From assembly GCA_900547785.1 (NCBI GenBank), contig URIB01000001.1:175158-239157 (forward strand): a stretch of DNA of 64,000 nt. The letters are read 5' to 3'. A program made the position numbers and the translations under genes. Shown here piece after piece: positions 17,075 to 26,289 of this stretch. The notes under the pieces were generated by a model that did not search any database, was not told the origin of the DNA, and was given only the letters and a program-made list of their open reading frames with translations. The DNA comes from an uncultured Dialister sp. (lineage in GTDB: Bacteria > Bacillota > Negativicutes > Veillonellales > Dialisteraceae). The number at the start of each line of letters is the position of its first letter. Position 1 is the stretch's first letter.

Positions 17075-18415
17075 GTGGGACTGGAACAACCGGTAAAGAA
17101 ATATTTTGTGGAAACGTATGGCTGTCAAATGAACGAAAGTGATACGGAACGTATTAGCGGACAGTTAGAAGAAATGGGATATAGTCCTGCAAAAGATTTA
17201 AAAGAAGCGGACGTTGTCATTTTAAATACTTGCAGTATCAGACAAAATGCGGAAGAAAAAGTATATGGGAAAATCGGCGAGGTCAAAAAGTTGAAGGAAT
17301 CCAAACCGGGAGTTCTTCTTGGCATTGCCGGCTGTATGGCACAGGAAAGCAAAGGGAAATTGATTTCCCGGATGCCTGTAATTGATTTTGTCATCGGACC
17401 TTATCATATCCATGATTTGAAAGAGATTCTTTCCCGTGAAGATGCCGAGGGATCTCATATTGTCATGACACAAATGAATCCGCACAGAGTGAATGATTAC
17501 AGTGAGCTTCATTCCGTGAGAAAAAGCAAGATTTTTGCGTGGGTACCTATTATGCAGGGGTGCAATAAATTTTGCACATATTGTATCGTCCCTTATGTCC
17601 GGGGCAGGGAAACGAGCCGTACGGTTGATGATATTGTCAGAGAGGTAAAAAGGCTTGCGGAAGAGGGATATAAGGAAATTACATTATTGGGACAAAATGT
17701 AAATTCTTATGGACTTGATTTTCGAAATGGAACCGATTTTGGGGACTTAATCCGCGCTGTTGATGAAATTGATGGGATTGAACGTGTCCGGTACATGACG
17801 TCTCACCCGAGAGACATGTCATTTTCTATGGTAGATGCTATGGCGGCATCTCCTAAGGTCGTTCATCATATGCATTTGCCCGTACAGCATGGTTCCAATG
17901 AAATACTCCGCCGGATGAACCGGGGGTATACGGTGGAACATTTCAAAGAATTGCTGTCTTATGTAAGAAAAAAAATAAAGGGTGTGGCGGTTACTACGGA
18001 TTTGATTACCGGATTTCCCGGAGAAACGGAAGAAATGCACCGGGAAACGTTGGCGTTATTAAAAGAGGTGCGTTTCGATTCCGCCTATACTTTTATTTAT
18101 TCGCCGAGAAAAGGAACTCCTGCGGCACGTATGGACAACCAGATTGATGATGAAACCAAGCATAGGCGTTTGCAGGAATTGATGGATGTGCAGAATGAAA
18201 TCAGTCTGGAACTCAATCAACAAATGGTAGGACAGCGGTACAAGGTGATTGCGGAAGGGGCGACGAAACAAAACCCCGACAACTGGTTCGGCCGGACTTC
18301 CGGAAATAAAATGATTATTTTCCCCAAACCTGAAAATGTATCGGTGGGAGATACTCTACATGTAAAAGTAGATGCAGGACAGACATGGATTCTTAAAGGA
18401 ACAATTGTGGAGTGA
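17075..18415 (+). CDS. miaB: tRNA-2-methylthio-N6-dimethylallyladenosine synthase MiaB
   Basis: MiaB is a radical-SAM methylthiotransferase that adds the 2-methylthio group to i6A37 in tRNAs reading UNN codons. The 446-residue protein shows the N-terminal cluster cysteines (YGCQMN, NTCSIR, GCMAQ), the radical-SAM motif CNKFCTYC, and a C-terminal TRAM domain. The start is GTG at 17075, with AAGGGGG 6 nt upstream; a TATAAT -10 box lies at 17031-17036. It heads a run of seven genes with gaps of 5 nt or less or overlaps. MiaA, the enzyme that makes its substrate, is encoded in the same operon. Confidence 0.96.
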   Translation: MGLEQPVKKYFVETYGCQMNESDTERISGQLEEMGYSPAKDLKEADVVILNTCSIRQNAEEKVYGKIGEVKKLKESKPGVLLGIAGCMAQESKGKLISRMPVIDFVIGPYHIHDLKEILSREDAEGSHIVMTQMNPHRVNDYSELHSVRKSKIFAWVPIMQGCNKFCTYCIVPYVRGRETSRTVDDIVREVKRLAEEGYKEITLLGQNVNSYGLDFRNGTDFGDLIRAVDEIDGIERVRYMTSHPRDMSFSMVDAMAASPKVVHHMHLPVQHGSNEILRRMNRGYTVEHFKELLSYVRKKIKGVAVTTDLITGFPGETEEMHRETLALLKEVRFDSAYTFIYSPRKGTPAARMDNQIDDETKHRRLQELMDVQNEISLELNQQMVGQRYKVIAEGATKQNPDNWFGRTSGNKMIIFPKPENVSVGDTLHVKVDAGQTWILKGTIVE

Positions 18416-18420
18416 GATAA

Positions 18421-20982
18421 ATGGCAGCTAAATCACCGCTTATGGAGCAGTATAAATCTGTAAAAAATGAATATAAAGATGCCCTTCTATTCTACCGGCT
18501 TGGTGATTTTTATGAACTTTTTTATGAGGATGCCAAAACCGTTTCTCATGAATTGGAACTGACACTGACAGGGAAAAATGCAGGACCGGAAGGCAGGGTT
18601 CCTATGTGCGGAGTTCCTTATCATGCGGCGGAGACATATATTTACCGGCTTATTCAAAAGGGTTATAAGGTAGCGATCTGCGAGCAGATGGAGGACCCTA
18701 AAAAGGCAAAGGGGTTGGTAAAACGTGATGTCATTCGTGTCATTACACCGGGAACCATTTTATTTGAGAATGCCATTGCGGACCGGTCGAACAATTATCT
18801 TGCCTATATCTATGAAGCGGAAAAAGAAATAGATGCAGTTGTGGCTGATGTGTCTACCGGAGAATGTTGGTGGGGAATCTGGGACAAGAAAAAAGAGGCG
18901 GATGCCTTTTTTGACATGCTGTCAATTTATGCTCCCGCGGAAGCGGTATGTCTTGTCAGTGATTCTATGTACAGCCAGATAGAAACATATAGCCGGGCAC
19001 GCTTATCCGGTTGTCTTTTAAGCCGGGGCAAAGAGAATATAGAAGTATCATCCGTTCCGTCAATGGAAGAAAATATCGAAAATCCGGATATCCAAAAAGT
19101 GGTGTATCGGTTGAAAATGTATCTGAAAGACGTCATGAAGACCGATATACCGGAATTTCATTTGCTGCAGCCTATCCGAGAAGAAGATGCTCTTTTGCTG
19201 GGAGAGGGGTGTCTCCGGAATTTGGAAATTACGAAAAATATGAGAGACGGGGGGCGGCGGGGAACACTTCTTGAAATTTTGGACTATACGCACACGGCCA
19301 TGGGGGCGCGTCTGTTGCGGAGATGGCTTGAACGGCCGTTGTCTGATGTCAACAAAATTATACTTCGCCAAAACGGGGTGGAAGAGTTGACGACACATAT
19401 GACGGAACTGGCAAGACTTGAGGATTATCTGTCCCGTGTTTTTGATTTTGAAAGAATTTTATCCCGTATTGAAGCGAATACAACATCGCCCAAGGATTTA
19501 CTGGCGTTGAAAATGTCTTTGGGCATTATTCCGCAGGTCAAAGAATTGCTTTCCGGCGCATCTTCCGTCATTCTAAAAAAATTGAATGCCCGGGTAGCTT
19601 GTCATACGGAAATCTATGATTTATTAGACCGGTCTATGAATGAAAACGGCACAGGAAATATTAAAGACGGGAAATACATTCGTGAAGGCTATTCCCCGGA
19701 ATTGGATGAAATCCGTTCTTTAGCGGAAAACAGCAGAAAATGGATTGCCGATTTAGAAGACCGGGAAAAAGAAAAGACGGGAATTAAGCTCAAAATCGGA
19801 TTTAATAATGTGTTCGGCTACTATTTTGAAATTACAAATGCCAATAAGATTCCGATTCCGTCTTATTACATGAGAAAACAGACCCTGGTCAATGCGGAGA
19901 GATATATTACACCGGAGCTGAAAGAGTTTGAGGCGAAAGCATTATCAGCTAAAGAAAAAACGGAAGAGCTGGAATTAAAAATATACAGGGAAGTTAAAGA
20001 AAAAATCCGTCCTTTTATTGCGGACATGCAAAAGACAGCACGGTCTTTAGCGGCGTTGGATTGCCTGGCAGGCTTGGCAAGAGCGGCGTTAACGGATCGT
20101 TATATAAAGCCGGAAATTGTCAGCGGAAAAGAAAGCTATATTTCTATACATAACGGACGGCATCCTATGGTGGAGCATGCATTAAAAAGAGAAATGTTTG
20201 TTCCTAATGACACGGAGATGAATCATACCGATAAGGAAACGTTAATTATTACCGGACCGAATATGGCGGGGAAATCCACTTACATGAGGCAAGTCGCAGT
20301 GCTTACCATTATGGCGCAGATCGGATCGTTTATTCCGGCAAAAAGAGCGGCTTTGTCGCCTGTAGACCGTATATTTACCAGGGTTGGAGCTGCTGATGAT
20401 ATTTCTACAGGACAAAGTACTTTTATGGTGGAAATGAAAGAGGTTTCCCATATTTTAAAAAATGCAACCGGGAACAGTCTGATATTGCTGGATGAGATCG
20501 GACGGGGGACGAGCACATATGATGGCATGAGTATAGCCCGTGCGGTGGTGGAGTATTTGGACTCCAAAGTTCATGCGTATACCCTGTTTGCCACCCATTA
20601 CCATGAATTGGCAGATATGGCAAACCATAGCACTCGAATAAAGAATTACACGGTTACCGTGAAGGAAAGAGGGAAAGAGATTACTTTTCTCAGAAGAATC
20701 GTTCCGGGGAGTGCGGACAGGAGCTACGGAATCCATGTGGCCCGATTGGCCGGACTGCCGGAATCTTTGTTGAAACGGGCTGACGAAATTCTGGAGGGAC
20801 TGGAAATAGAAAAAGCAGAGGCAATGCCCGCTAATAAAAAAGAGGAAGAAACGGTTTCCTTAGGATTATTTACCTCGCCGATTATTTCAGAGTTGGCAGA
20901 TTTGGATGTCATGAGTAAAACCCCTATTGAAGCCATGGAAATTTTATTCAGACTCAGTAAAGAGGCAAAGGAGGGGAGTTAA
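18421..20982 (+). CDS. mutS: DNA mismatch repair protein MutS
   Basis: MutS recognises base mismatches and small loops and signals to MutL. The 853-residue length is typical. The mismatch-binding domain has the conserved FYELF motif (YRLGDFYELFYEDA). The C-terminal ATPase has Walker A GPNMAGKSTYMRQ, the LLDEIGRGTSTYDG Walker B and the ATHYHEL switch. It follows miaB by 5 nt; its stop codon overlaps the mutL start by one base (TAATG), so the two are coupled. Confidence 0.98.
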   Translation: MAAKSPLMEQYKSVKNEYKDALLFYRLGDFYELFYEDAKTVSHELELTLTGKNAGPEGRVPMCGVPYHAAETYIYRLIQKGYKVAICEQMEDPKKAKGLVKRDVIRVITPGTILFENAIADRSNNYLAYIYEAEKEIDAVVADVSTGECWWGIWDKKKEADAFFDMLSIYAPAEAVCLVSDSMYSQIETYSRARLSGCLLSRGKENIEVSSVPSMEENIENPDIQKVVYRLKMYLKDVMKTDIPEFHLLQPIREEDALLLGEGCLRNLEITKNMRDGGRRGTLLEILDYTHTAMGARLLRRWLERPLSDVNKIILRQNGVEELTTHMTELARLEDYLSRVFDFERILSRIEANTTSPKDLLALKMSLGIIPQVKELLSGASSVILKKLNARVACHTEIYDLLDRSMNENGTGNIKDGKYIREGYSPELDEIRSLAENSRKWIADLEDREKEKTGIKLKIGFNNVFGYYFEITNANKIPIPSYYMRKQTLVNAERYITPELKEFEAKALSAKEKTEELELKIYREVKEKIRPFIADMQKTARSLAALDCLAGLARAALTDRYIKPEIVSGKESYISIHNGRHPMVEHALKREMFVPNDTEMNHTDKETLIITGPNMAGKSTYMRQVAVLTIMAQIGSFIPAKRAALSPVDRIFTRVGAADDISTGQSTFMVEMKEVSHILKNATGNSLILLDEIGRGTSTYDGMSIARAVVEYLDSKVHAYTLFATHYHELADMANHSTRIKNYTVTVKERGKEITFLRRIVPGSADRSYGIHVARLAGLPESLLKRADEILEGLEIEKAEAMPANKKEEETVSLGLFTSPIISELADLDVMSKTPIEAMEILFRLSKEAKEGS

Positions 20983-22928
20983 TGTCTTTTATCCATATTC
21001 TTGATGAAGTAACATCCAACCAGATTGCCGCCGGCGAAGTTGTGGAAAGACCTGTCAATGCGGTAAAAGAATTGGTGGAAAACTCTATAGATGCAGGAGC
21101 TCATGAAATTGAAGTGGAAATTGCAGATGGAGGAATGACTTATATCCGCGTAACAGATGACGGAAGCGGAATGTCTCCGGAGGATCTGAAATTATCCGTT
21201 ATCCGGCACGCTACCAGTAAAATATCCAGCGTAGAAAATATTTATCATATCTCATCTCTTGGATTTCGAGGAGAAGCATTGCCGAGCATCATGTCGGTAT
21301 CCCGTGCAACGATTACAACGAGAAGAGCGGAAGATATGAGTGGAACCGCTATTGACGTTGTCGGCGGGAAGGTACAGGAACCCCAAAGTGTCGGTGCCCC
21401 TGAAGGAACTACAGTGGAAGTTCGGGAGTTGTTTTATAATGTGCCGGCAAGAAAAAAGTTTTTGAAGTCGGAACGAACGGAAAGCAGCCGTATCAATTCC
21501 ATGGTGGGAAAAATGGCTTTGGCAAATCCGGATATTGCATTCCGCCTGATTAATAATGGACGTGTCGTTATTGAAACACCGGGGAACGGACGGCTGGCGG
21601 ATGTCATTTCAGCACTTTACGGAGTTAAAACGACAGGTGAAATGTTGGAAGTGGAAGGAGAAAAAGAAGAAGTATCCGTTTCCGGTATGGTATCAAAGCC
21701 TTCTCTGCTTAAAAGCAACAGACAATATCAAACGATTATCATCAACCGCCGTGTAGTAGAAAGTCCTGTCATTACAAAAGCGGCTGACAATGCCTATCAT
21801 TCTTTGTTGCCGAAAAACGGATATCCTATTATGGTTTTATCGTTTACGCTCCCGCCGGAAAGTCTTGATGTCAATGTACATCCGCAAAAACGGGAAATTA
21901 AATTTGACGATGAGCAAAAAATATTCCGGCTGGTTTACCATTCTATTTTAGAAACTTTAACTTCCCAAGCAGCCCCTGATTCCATTGTAAAAGAAATGAT
22001 TAAAAATCCGGGGCATACGCACTTGGAAGAAAATGGAAGCTTGCCAAAAATTACTATAGAAGATCGGACACCCGGCAGAAATGATATCGGCTTGTACCAT
22101 TCTGATTTTATGAATGAAAGAGAAACAGAGAAAAGGGTTTCGCAGGAGATTCCCGAATCTTACCGGGCATCATCCGCAAATTTGTTTACGAAATCTGAGG
22201 AAAAACAACAGACTTTGTCAAAAAGGTTGACGCAAAGGGAAGCTTTTGATTCCGGGTTGGAAACAGGAGAAATAGTATCTAAAAAACCGGTTTTTATAAA
22301 TGAAACAGAAGCAACGCCAGATGTGGAGAAGCCTCTTTTTGAAAAGAAACAAGAAGACAGGACGCCCGTCATTCCTTTAGGACAGGTGGCAGATTGTTTT
22401 ATTTTATGCCAGCATGGAAAAGATCTATTTATTATTGACCAGCATGCGGCTCATGAAAGAATCCGCTATGATCGTTTGGCTGCTAAAGCGGACGGTATCC
22501 CGGTACAGGATATACTGATACCCTATCTCATTCATGTCGATCCGGAGGATCTGGACCTGTTAGTAGAGAAGATGGAAGAAGTAAAACGGATCGGAATTAC
22601 ATTTGAGCAGGCGGGACCGGATGTGATCCGTATCACCGGCGCACCGGAAGATTTCCGGGAAAGTGAGATGGAACAGGTTATCAAGAAGATTGTAATGGCT
22701 TTCCATGAAAGGGACATACCGTCACCGGAGACGATGCGGCACAGGATGATGGCGTATGCTGCTTGCCGGGGTGCGATAAAAAGAGGAGATCCCCTGAATG
22801 TAAGACAAATGAAAGAATTGATTTCCGATTTATTTCACACCACAAGGCCTTTTGTATGTCCTCATGGACGGCCGACCATTGTGAAATTCACACCCGAAGA
22901 ATTAGGACGGCTTTTTGATAGAACATGA
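20982..22928 (+). CDS. mutL: DNA mismatch repair protein MutL
   Basis: MutL couples mismatch recognition to strand incision. The 648-residue protein has the GHKL ATPase signature at the N-terminus (ENSIDAGAH, DDGSGM, GFRGEALPS), a variable acidic linker (about 360-460), and a dimerization domain. The C-terminal part contains DQHAAHERIRYD, part of the metal-binding endonuclease site typical of bacteria lacking MutH, together with ACRGAIKRGD and CPHGRP. It overlaps mutS by 1 nt and the next gene by 4 nt. Confidence 0.97.
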   Translation: MSFIHILDEVTSNQIAAGEVVERPVNAVKELVENSIDAGAHEIEVEIADGGMTYIRVTDDGSGMSPEDLKLSVIRHATSKISSVENIYHISSLGFRGEALPSIMSVSRATITTRRAEDMSGTAIDVVGGKVQEPQSVGAPEGTTVEVRELFYNVPARKKFLKSERTESSRINSMVGKMALANPDIAFRLINNGRVVIETPGNGRLADVISALYGVKTTGEMLEVEGEKEEVSVSGMVSKPSLLKSNRQYQTIIINRRVVESPVITKAADNAYHSLLPKNGYPIMVLSFTLPPESLDVNVHPQKREIKFDDEQKIFRLVYHSILETLTSQAAPDSIVKEMIKNPGHTHLEENGSLPKITIEDRTPGRNDIGLYHSDFMNERETEKRVSQEIPESYRASSANLFTKSEEKQQTLSKRLTQREAFDSGLETGEIVSKKPVFINETEATPDVEKPLFEKKQEDRTPVIPLGQVADCFILCQHGKDLFIIDQHAAHERIRYDRLAAKADGIPVQDILIPYLIHVDPEDLDLLVEKMEEVKRIGITFEQAGPDVIRITGAPEDFRESEMEQVIKKIVMAFHERDIPSPETMRHRMMAYAACRGAIKRGDPLNVRQMKELISDLFHTTRPFVCPHGRPTIVKFTPEELGRLFDRT

Positions 22929-23704
22929 ATTTAGGGATTACCACGATACGGAAACCGGATGGCCATGTATTATCTCTGGCAAAAGCAAAATCAAAGGAAT
23001 GGGCGATTCCTTATTTTAAAAGAGACGGGTTGCTTTTGGAGATGGCAGACAAAAATGGCAGAGAGGGATTTCTTATCTATGGACATCAGCTTCCTTCTTT
23101 TTGGACAAAAGAAAGTGTATATAAGTTTCATTTAGGGACTTCTGTTTTACGAATTAAACGTTTGCAAGAGGGGAAAGGCGACCGGCTTTGCCATCTTTTG
23201 CCGCGTGACTGCAGCAGCGTGCTGGATTGTACTTTTGGACACGGCGGAGATTCCACAGTTTTTTCTTTCTATTTGGGGAGTCGCGGTAAAGTGGTTTCCC
23301 TCGAAAAAAGTTTGCCCATCTACGAAATAGGAAAAAGCGGAATTGAAAGTTTTGCAGACAAAGATGAAAAGATTACGGAGGCCTTAAGAAGAATTCAACT
23401 GGTACATGTTGATTTTCACGATTATCTTTCGGAAGAGAGAAGAAGTAAACAATTTGATGTCGTTTATTTTGATACCATGTTTAAACACCCGGTAAAAAGG
23501 TTGGAGAATCAAACGGAAGGGTTTCGCCGTGCGGCGTGTTATGATGAATTAACGGAGAATATACTTAGGAAAGCGGTAGGAGTGGCCGGAAAAAGAGTGA
23601 TTGTCAAAGAAAGGCCGTTTTCAAAGATATTTAAGCTGGGAATATTTAATAAAATATACAGTAAAAAAGGGCAGTCCACCGCCTATGGAGTCATTGACGT
23701 ATGA
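22925..23704 (+). CDS. Putative class I SAM-dependent methyltransferase (UPF0341/RsmJ-like)
   Basis: A 259-residue protein with a Rossmann methyltransferase signature: DCTFGHGGDS for SAM binding, VVSLEKS as the second strand, and VVYFDTMFKHP. The last resembles the catalytic DPMF-P motif of the RsmJ/UPF0341 family, which methylates guanosine in 16S rRNA. Here the motif reads DTMF, so the exact substrate is uncertain. It starts inside the end of mutL (ATGA overlap) and ends inside the start of miaA (ATGA overlap). That position beside miaA and miaB suggests an RNA-modification role. Confidence 0.75.
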   Translation: MNLGITTIRKPDGHVLSLAKAKSKEWAIPYFKRDGLLLEMADKNGREGFLIYGHQLPSFWTKESVYKFHLGTSVLRIKRLQEGKGDRLCHLLPRDCSSVLDCTFGHGGDSTVFSFYLGSRGKVVSLEKSLPIYEIGKSGIESFADKDEKITEALRRIQLVHVDFHDYLSEERRSKQFDVVYFDTMFKHPVKRLENQTEGFRRAACYDELTENILRKAVGVAGKRVIVKERPFSKIFKLGIFNKIYSKKGQSTAYGVIDV

Positions 23705-24609
23705 AAAAAGAAAAGCTGATAACGATATTAGGGCCTACGGCTTCCGGTAAGACCGAATTGGGCGTCTATTTAGCAAAAAAAATGAGAAGTGCCGTTATTT
23801 CAGGAGATGCCTTTCAAATTTATAAGGGAATGGATATAGGGACGGCAAAAGTAACTCCAAAAGAAGCGCAGGGGGTGACACATTATTTGGTGGATGCGTT
23901 GGATCCCTCAGAACCGTATTCGGCCGCTATTTTTCAAGAAAAAGCAAAGTTTTATATTGCGGAAGAAAATAAAAAAGGGAAAATTCCTATACTGGTAGGG
24001 GGAACCGGGCTTTATATACAGGGACTGCTGGAAGGATATACATTTTTGCCAAAAACAAAGAAATATGCCAAATGGCGTTCTTTATACCGGGAAAAAGGGA
24101 AAGAGGCTCTCCTGGAGGAACTTCTGAAAAGAATATCCGCCGATAAAATTTATCCGGATCCGCAGCGCATGATACGTCAGTTGGAACTTCTGGAGGAAGA
24201 TTGCTCTTTAGAAAGCGGTAAATCAAACGACTTGTTATATGATGGTCCGGTTATCGGTATCAGTATGGACAGGACAGTTTTATATGATAGAATAAATACA
24301 CGGGTTCATAAAATGATACGGCAAGGGCTTCAGCAGGAAGTGGAAAATCTTTTGGCAAGCGGAATTTCTGAAAACGCACAGGCTTTAAAAGGAATTGGTT
24401 ATAAAGAAATGGTTTCGGTTGTCCGCGGAGAAGTAACGATAGAAGAAGTCGAAAGAATTATTTCGAGAAATACACGTCATTTTGCAAAACGCCAAATGAC
24501 CTGGTATAAACGTATGCCTTATATTCATTGGGCAGAATATAAGGAAAATAAAGACATCCGGTTCAGGGAAATAGAAAGTTATATCAATTCATGGTTTAGA
24601 GGAGAATGA
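23701..24609 (+). CDS. miaA: tRNA dimethylallyltransferase MiaA
   Basis: MiaA transfers a dimethylallyl group to A37 of tRNAs reading UNN codons, making i6A, the MiaB substrate. The 302-residue product has the P-loop GPTASGKTELG, the SGDAFQIYKGMDIGTAK block, and the family stretch HYLVDALDPSEPYSAA. The C-terminal TRHFAKRQMTWYKR motif binds the tRNA. It overlaps its upstream neighbour by 4 nt and lies immediately before hfq. Confidence 0.97.
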   Translation: MKKEKLITILGPTASGKTELGVYLAKKMRSAVISGDAFQIYKGMDIGTAKVTPKEAQGVTHYLVDALDPSEPYSAAIFQEKAKFYIAEENKKGKIPILVGGTGLYIQGLLEGYTFLPKTKKYAKWRSLYREKGKEALLEELLKRISADKIYPDPQRMIRQLELLEEDCSLESGKSNDLLYDGPVIGISMDRTVLYDRINTRVHKMIRQGLQQEVENLLASGISENAQALKGIGYKEMVSVVRGEVTIEEVERIISRNTRHFAKRQMTWYKRMPYIHWAEYKENKDIRFREIESYINSWFRGE

Positions 24610-24611
24610 CT

Positions 24612-24812
24612 ATGGAAGGAAAAATGAACCTTCAGGATACATTTTTAAATGAAGCGAGAAAAGAAAATGTATCGGTAAGCATATTTTTGTTAAGCGGAGT
24701 GCAGCTGAAAGGGAAAGTAAAATCGTTTGACAGTTTTACGGTTCTTTTAGTCAGTGAAAATAGGTCACAGTTGATCTATAAACATGCGATATCAACGATT
24801 CAAAGGATTTGA
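24612..24812 (+). CDS. hfq: RNA-binding protein Hfq
   Basis: Hfq is the hexameric Sm-like RNA chaperone. The 66-residue product has the Sm1 motif (SIFLLSGVQLKGKVKSFDSFTVLL) split over residues 22-45 and Sm2 (IYKHAIS), with essentially no C-terminal tail. The ATG at 24612 is preferred over the ATG at 24606 because GAGGAG at 24599-24604 is 7 nt from the former and only 1 nt from the latter. Being directly after miaA matches the order in many bacteria. The next gene begins on the last base of its stop codon. Confidence 0.95.
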   Translation: MEGKMNLQDTFLNEARKENVSVSIFLLSGVQLKGKVKSFDSFTVLLVSENRSQLIYKHAISTIQRI

Positions 24813-26065
24813 TGAATAACATGAATGATAAGTTAGAAAAGGTGCAGCAGGAAGCTTTATCGCTCTGTGCACCTGTTTTTCATGAGATGAAAGAAATATC
24901 TCTTTTCAATATGGAGAAAGTATTAAATGCTTTCCGTAAATGTCAGTTGTCTTCTTATCATTTTGCCCCGTCAAACGGATATGGGTATGGAGATCCGGGC
25001 AGAGAGAAGCTGGAAGAAGTTTGGTGTGAGATATTTCATGCGGAAGCTTCTTTGGTAAGACCCCAATTCGTATCAGGAACGCATGCCTTAGCTACCGTTC
25101 TTTTGGCGCTTTTACAACCAGGAGATACGATGGTTTCGGCAATAGGAGCACCGTATGACACGATGCAAAGCGTTATCGGGATTTCAGGACATGCGCCGGG
25201 AAATCTGATTGAACGCGGTGTTCATTACAAAGAAGTTCCGCTTAAAGGAAATACGTATGATCCGGAGGCCATTGCGGCGGCAGTGGATAAGAATACCAAG
25301 CTTGTTGAAATCCAGCGTTCCCGCGGATATATGTTAAGAGATTCTTTATTTCCCGAGGACATTAAAAAGATTATTGATATAGTTAAAGACAAAAATCCCG
25401 ATGCCGTTTGTTTTGTGGATAACTGTTACGGGGAATTTACCTGCAAAGAAGAACCTTTGGAATTGGGGGCGGACATTATCGCAGGCTCTTTAATAAAGAA
25501 TGCCGGCGGAGGCTTAGCACCGACAGGCGGGTATATTTCCGGAAGAGCCGATTTAGTAGATCTTTGTGCTCATACATGGACGGCACCCGGGTTAGGTTCT
25601 GAAATGGGATCTTATGCAGCCAGTTATCGGCCGTTTTTCGAGGGGCTGTTTATGGCACCTCATGTAACCGTGCAGGCCATGATGAGCGCTGAATTTTGTG
25701 CCGCCGTATTTAAAACCTTGGGATTTCAAGTCACGCCGGAACCCGGTCATCTGAGGACAGATTTAATTACTGCGGTGACTTTGGACAGCAAAGAAAATAT
25801 GTGCTCCTTTGCAGAAGCGATACAGAATTGGTCACCTGTGGATTCTTATGCGACACCGGTTCCGGGACCAATGCCCGGATATGCGGATCCGATTATTATG
25901 GCGGCAGGGACTTTCGTGCAAGGCTCAACGATAGAAATGTCGGCTGACGGACCGGTTCGCCCTCCTTATACCATGTACTTCCAAGGAGGACTTGTTTTTG
26001 AACATGCCCTTTTGGCGGTCATGGGAGCTGCCGAAAATATTCTGAAAAAGCAAAATAAGTTATGA
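24812..26065 (+). CDS. ynbB: Methionine gamma-lyase-family PLP enzyme (YnbB-like)
   Basis: This 417-residue PLP-dependent protein belongs to the family once called aluminium resistance protein and now placed among methionine gamma-lyase-like proteins; B. subtilis YnbB is a member near hfq. The cofactor region reads ADIIAGSLIKNAGGG with the Schiff-base Lys, and VDNCYGEF is the PLP-binding Asp region. The ATG at 24812 overlaps the hfq stop (TGATG). The biological substrate is not established. It is the last gene of the miaB operon and is followed by a terminator. Confidence 0.88.
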   Translation: MNNMNDKLEKVQQEALSLCAPVFHEMKEISLFNMEKVLNAFRKCQLSSYHFAPSNGYGYGDPGREKLEEVWCEIFHAEASLVRPQFVSGTHALATVLLALLQPGDTMVSAIGAPYDTMQSVIGISGHAPGNLIERGVHYKEVPLKGNTYDPEAIAAAVDKNTKLVEIQRSRGYMLRDSLFPEDIKKIIDIVKDKNPDAVCFVDNCYGEFTCKEEPLELGADIIAGSLIKNAGGGLAPTGGYISGRADLVDLCAHTWTAPGLGSEMGSYAASYRPFFEGLFMAPHVTVQAMMSAEFCAAVFKTLGFQVTPEPGHLRTDLITAVTLDSKENMCSFAEAIQNWSPVDSYATPVPGPMPGYADPIIMAAGTFVQGSTIEMSADGPVRPPYTMYFQGGLVFEHALLAVMGAAENILKKQNKL

Positions 26066-26104
26066 TGCAACAATGATGATTGTATACTATATAAGAATTT
26101 TTAC

Positions 26105-26141
26105 AGACTGATTCCGTTTTCATATCGGGTCGGTCTTTTTT
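26105..26141 (+). terminator. Terminator of the miaB-ynbB operon
   Basis: A stem of about ten pairs including G-U pairs (AGACTGATTCC with GGGTCGGTCT) is followed by T6. Confidence 0.8.
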
Positions 26142-26289
26142 GTGCTGCGCTTAAGATCAAAAGACGTATCAAAGAAAAAATGATGAATGAAACGGAGCGT
26201 ATTATACAGCTTTTATTTAACATATGAGAGGAGAGAAAAAACGTTATGATATAATAAAAAAATACAGTTACTGTTTTTTAGGAGGCATT

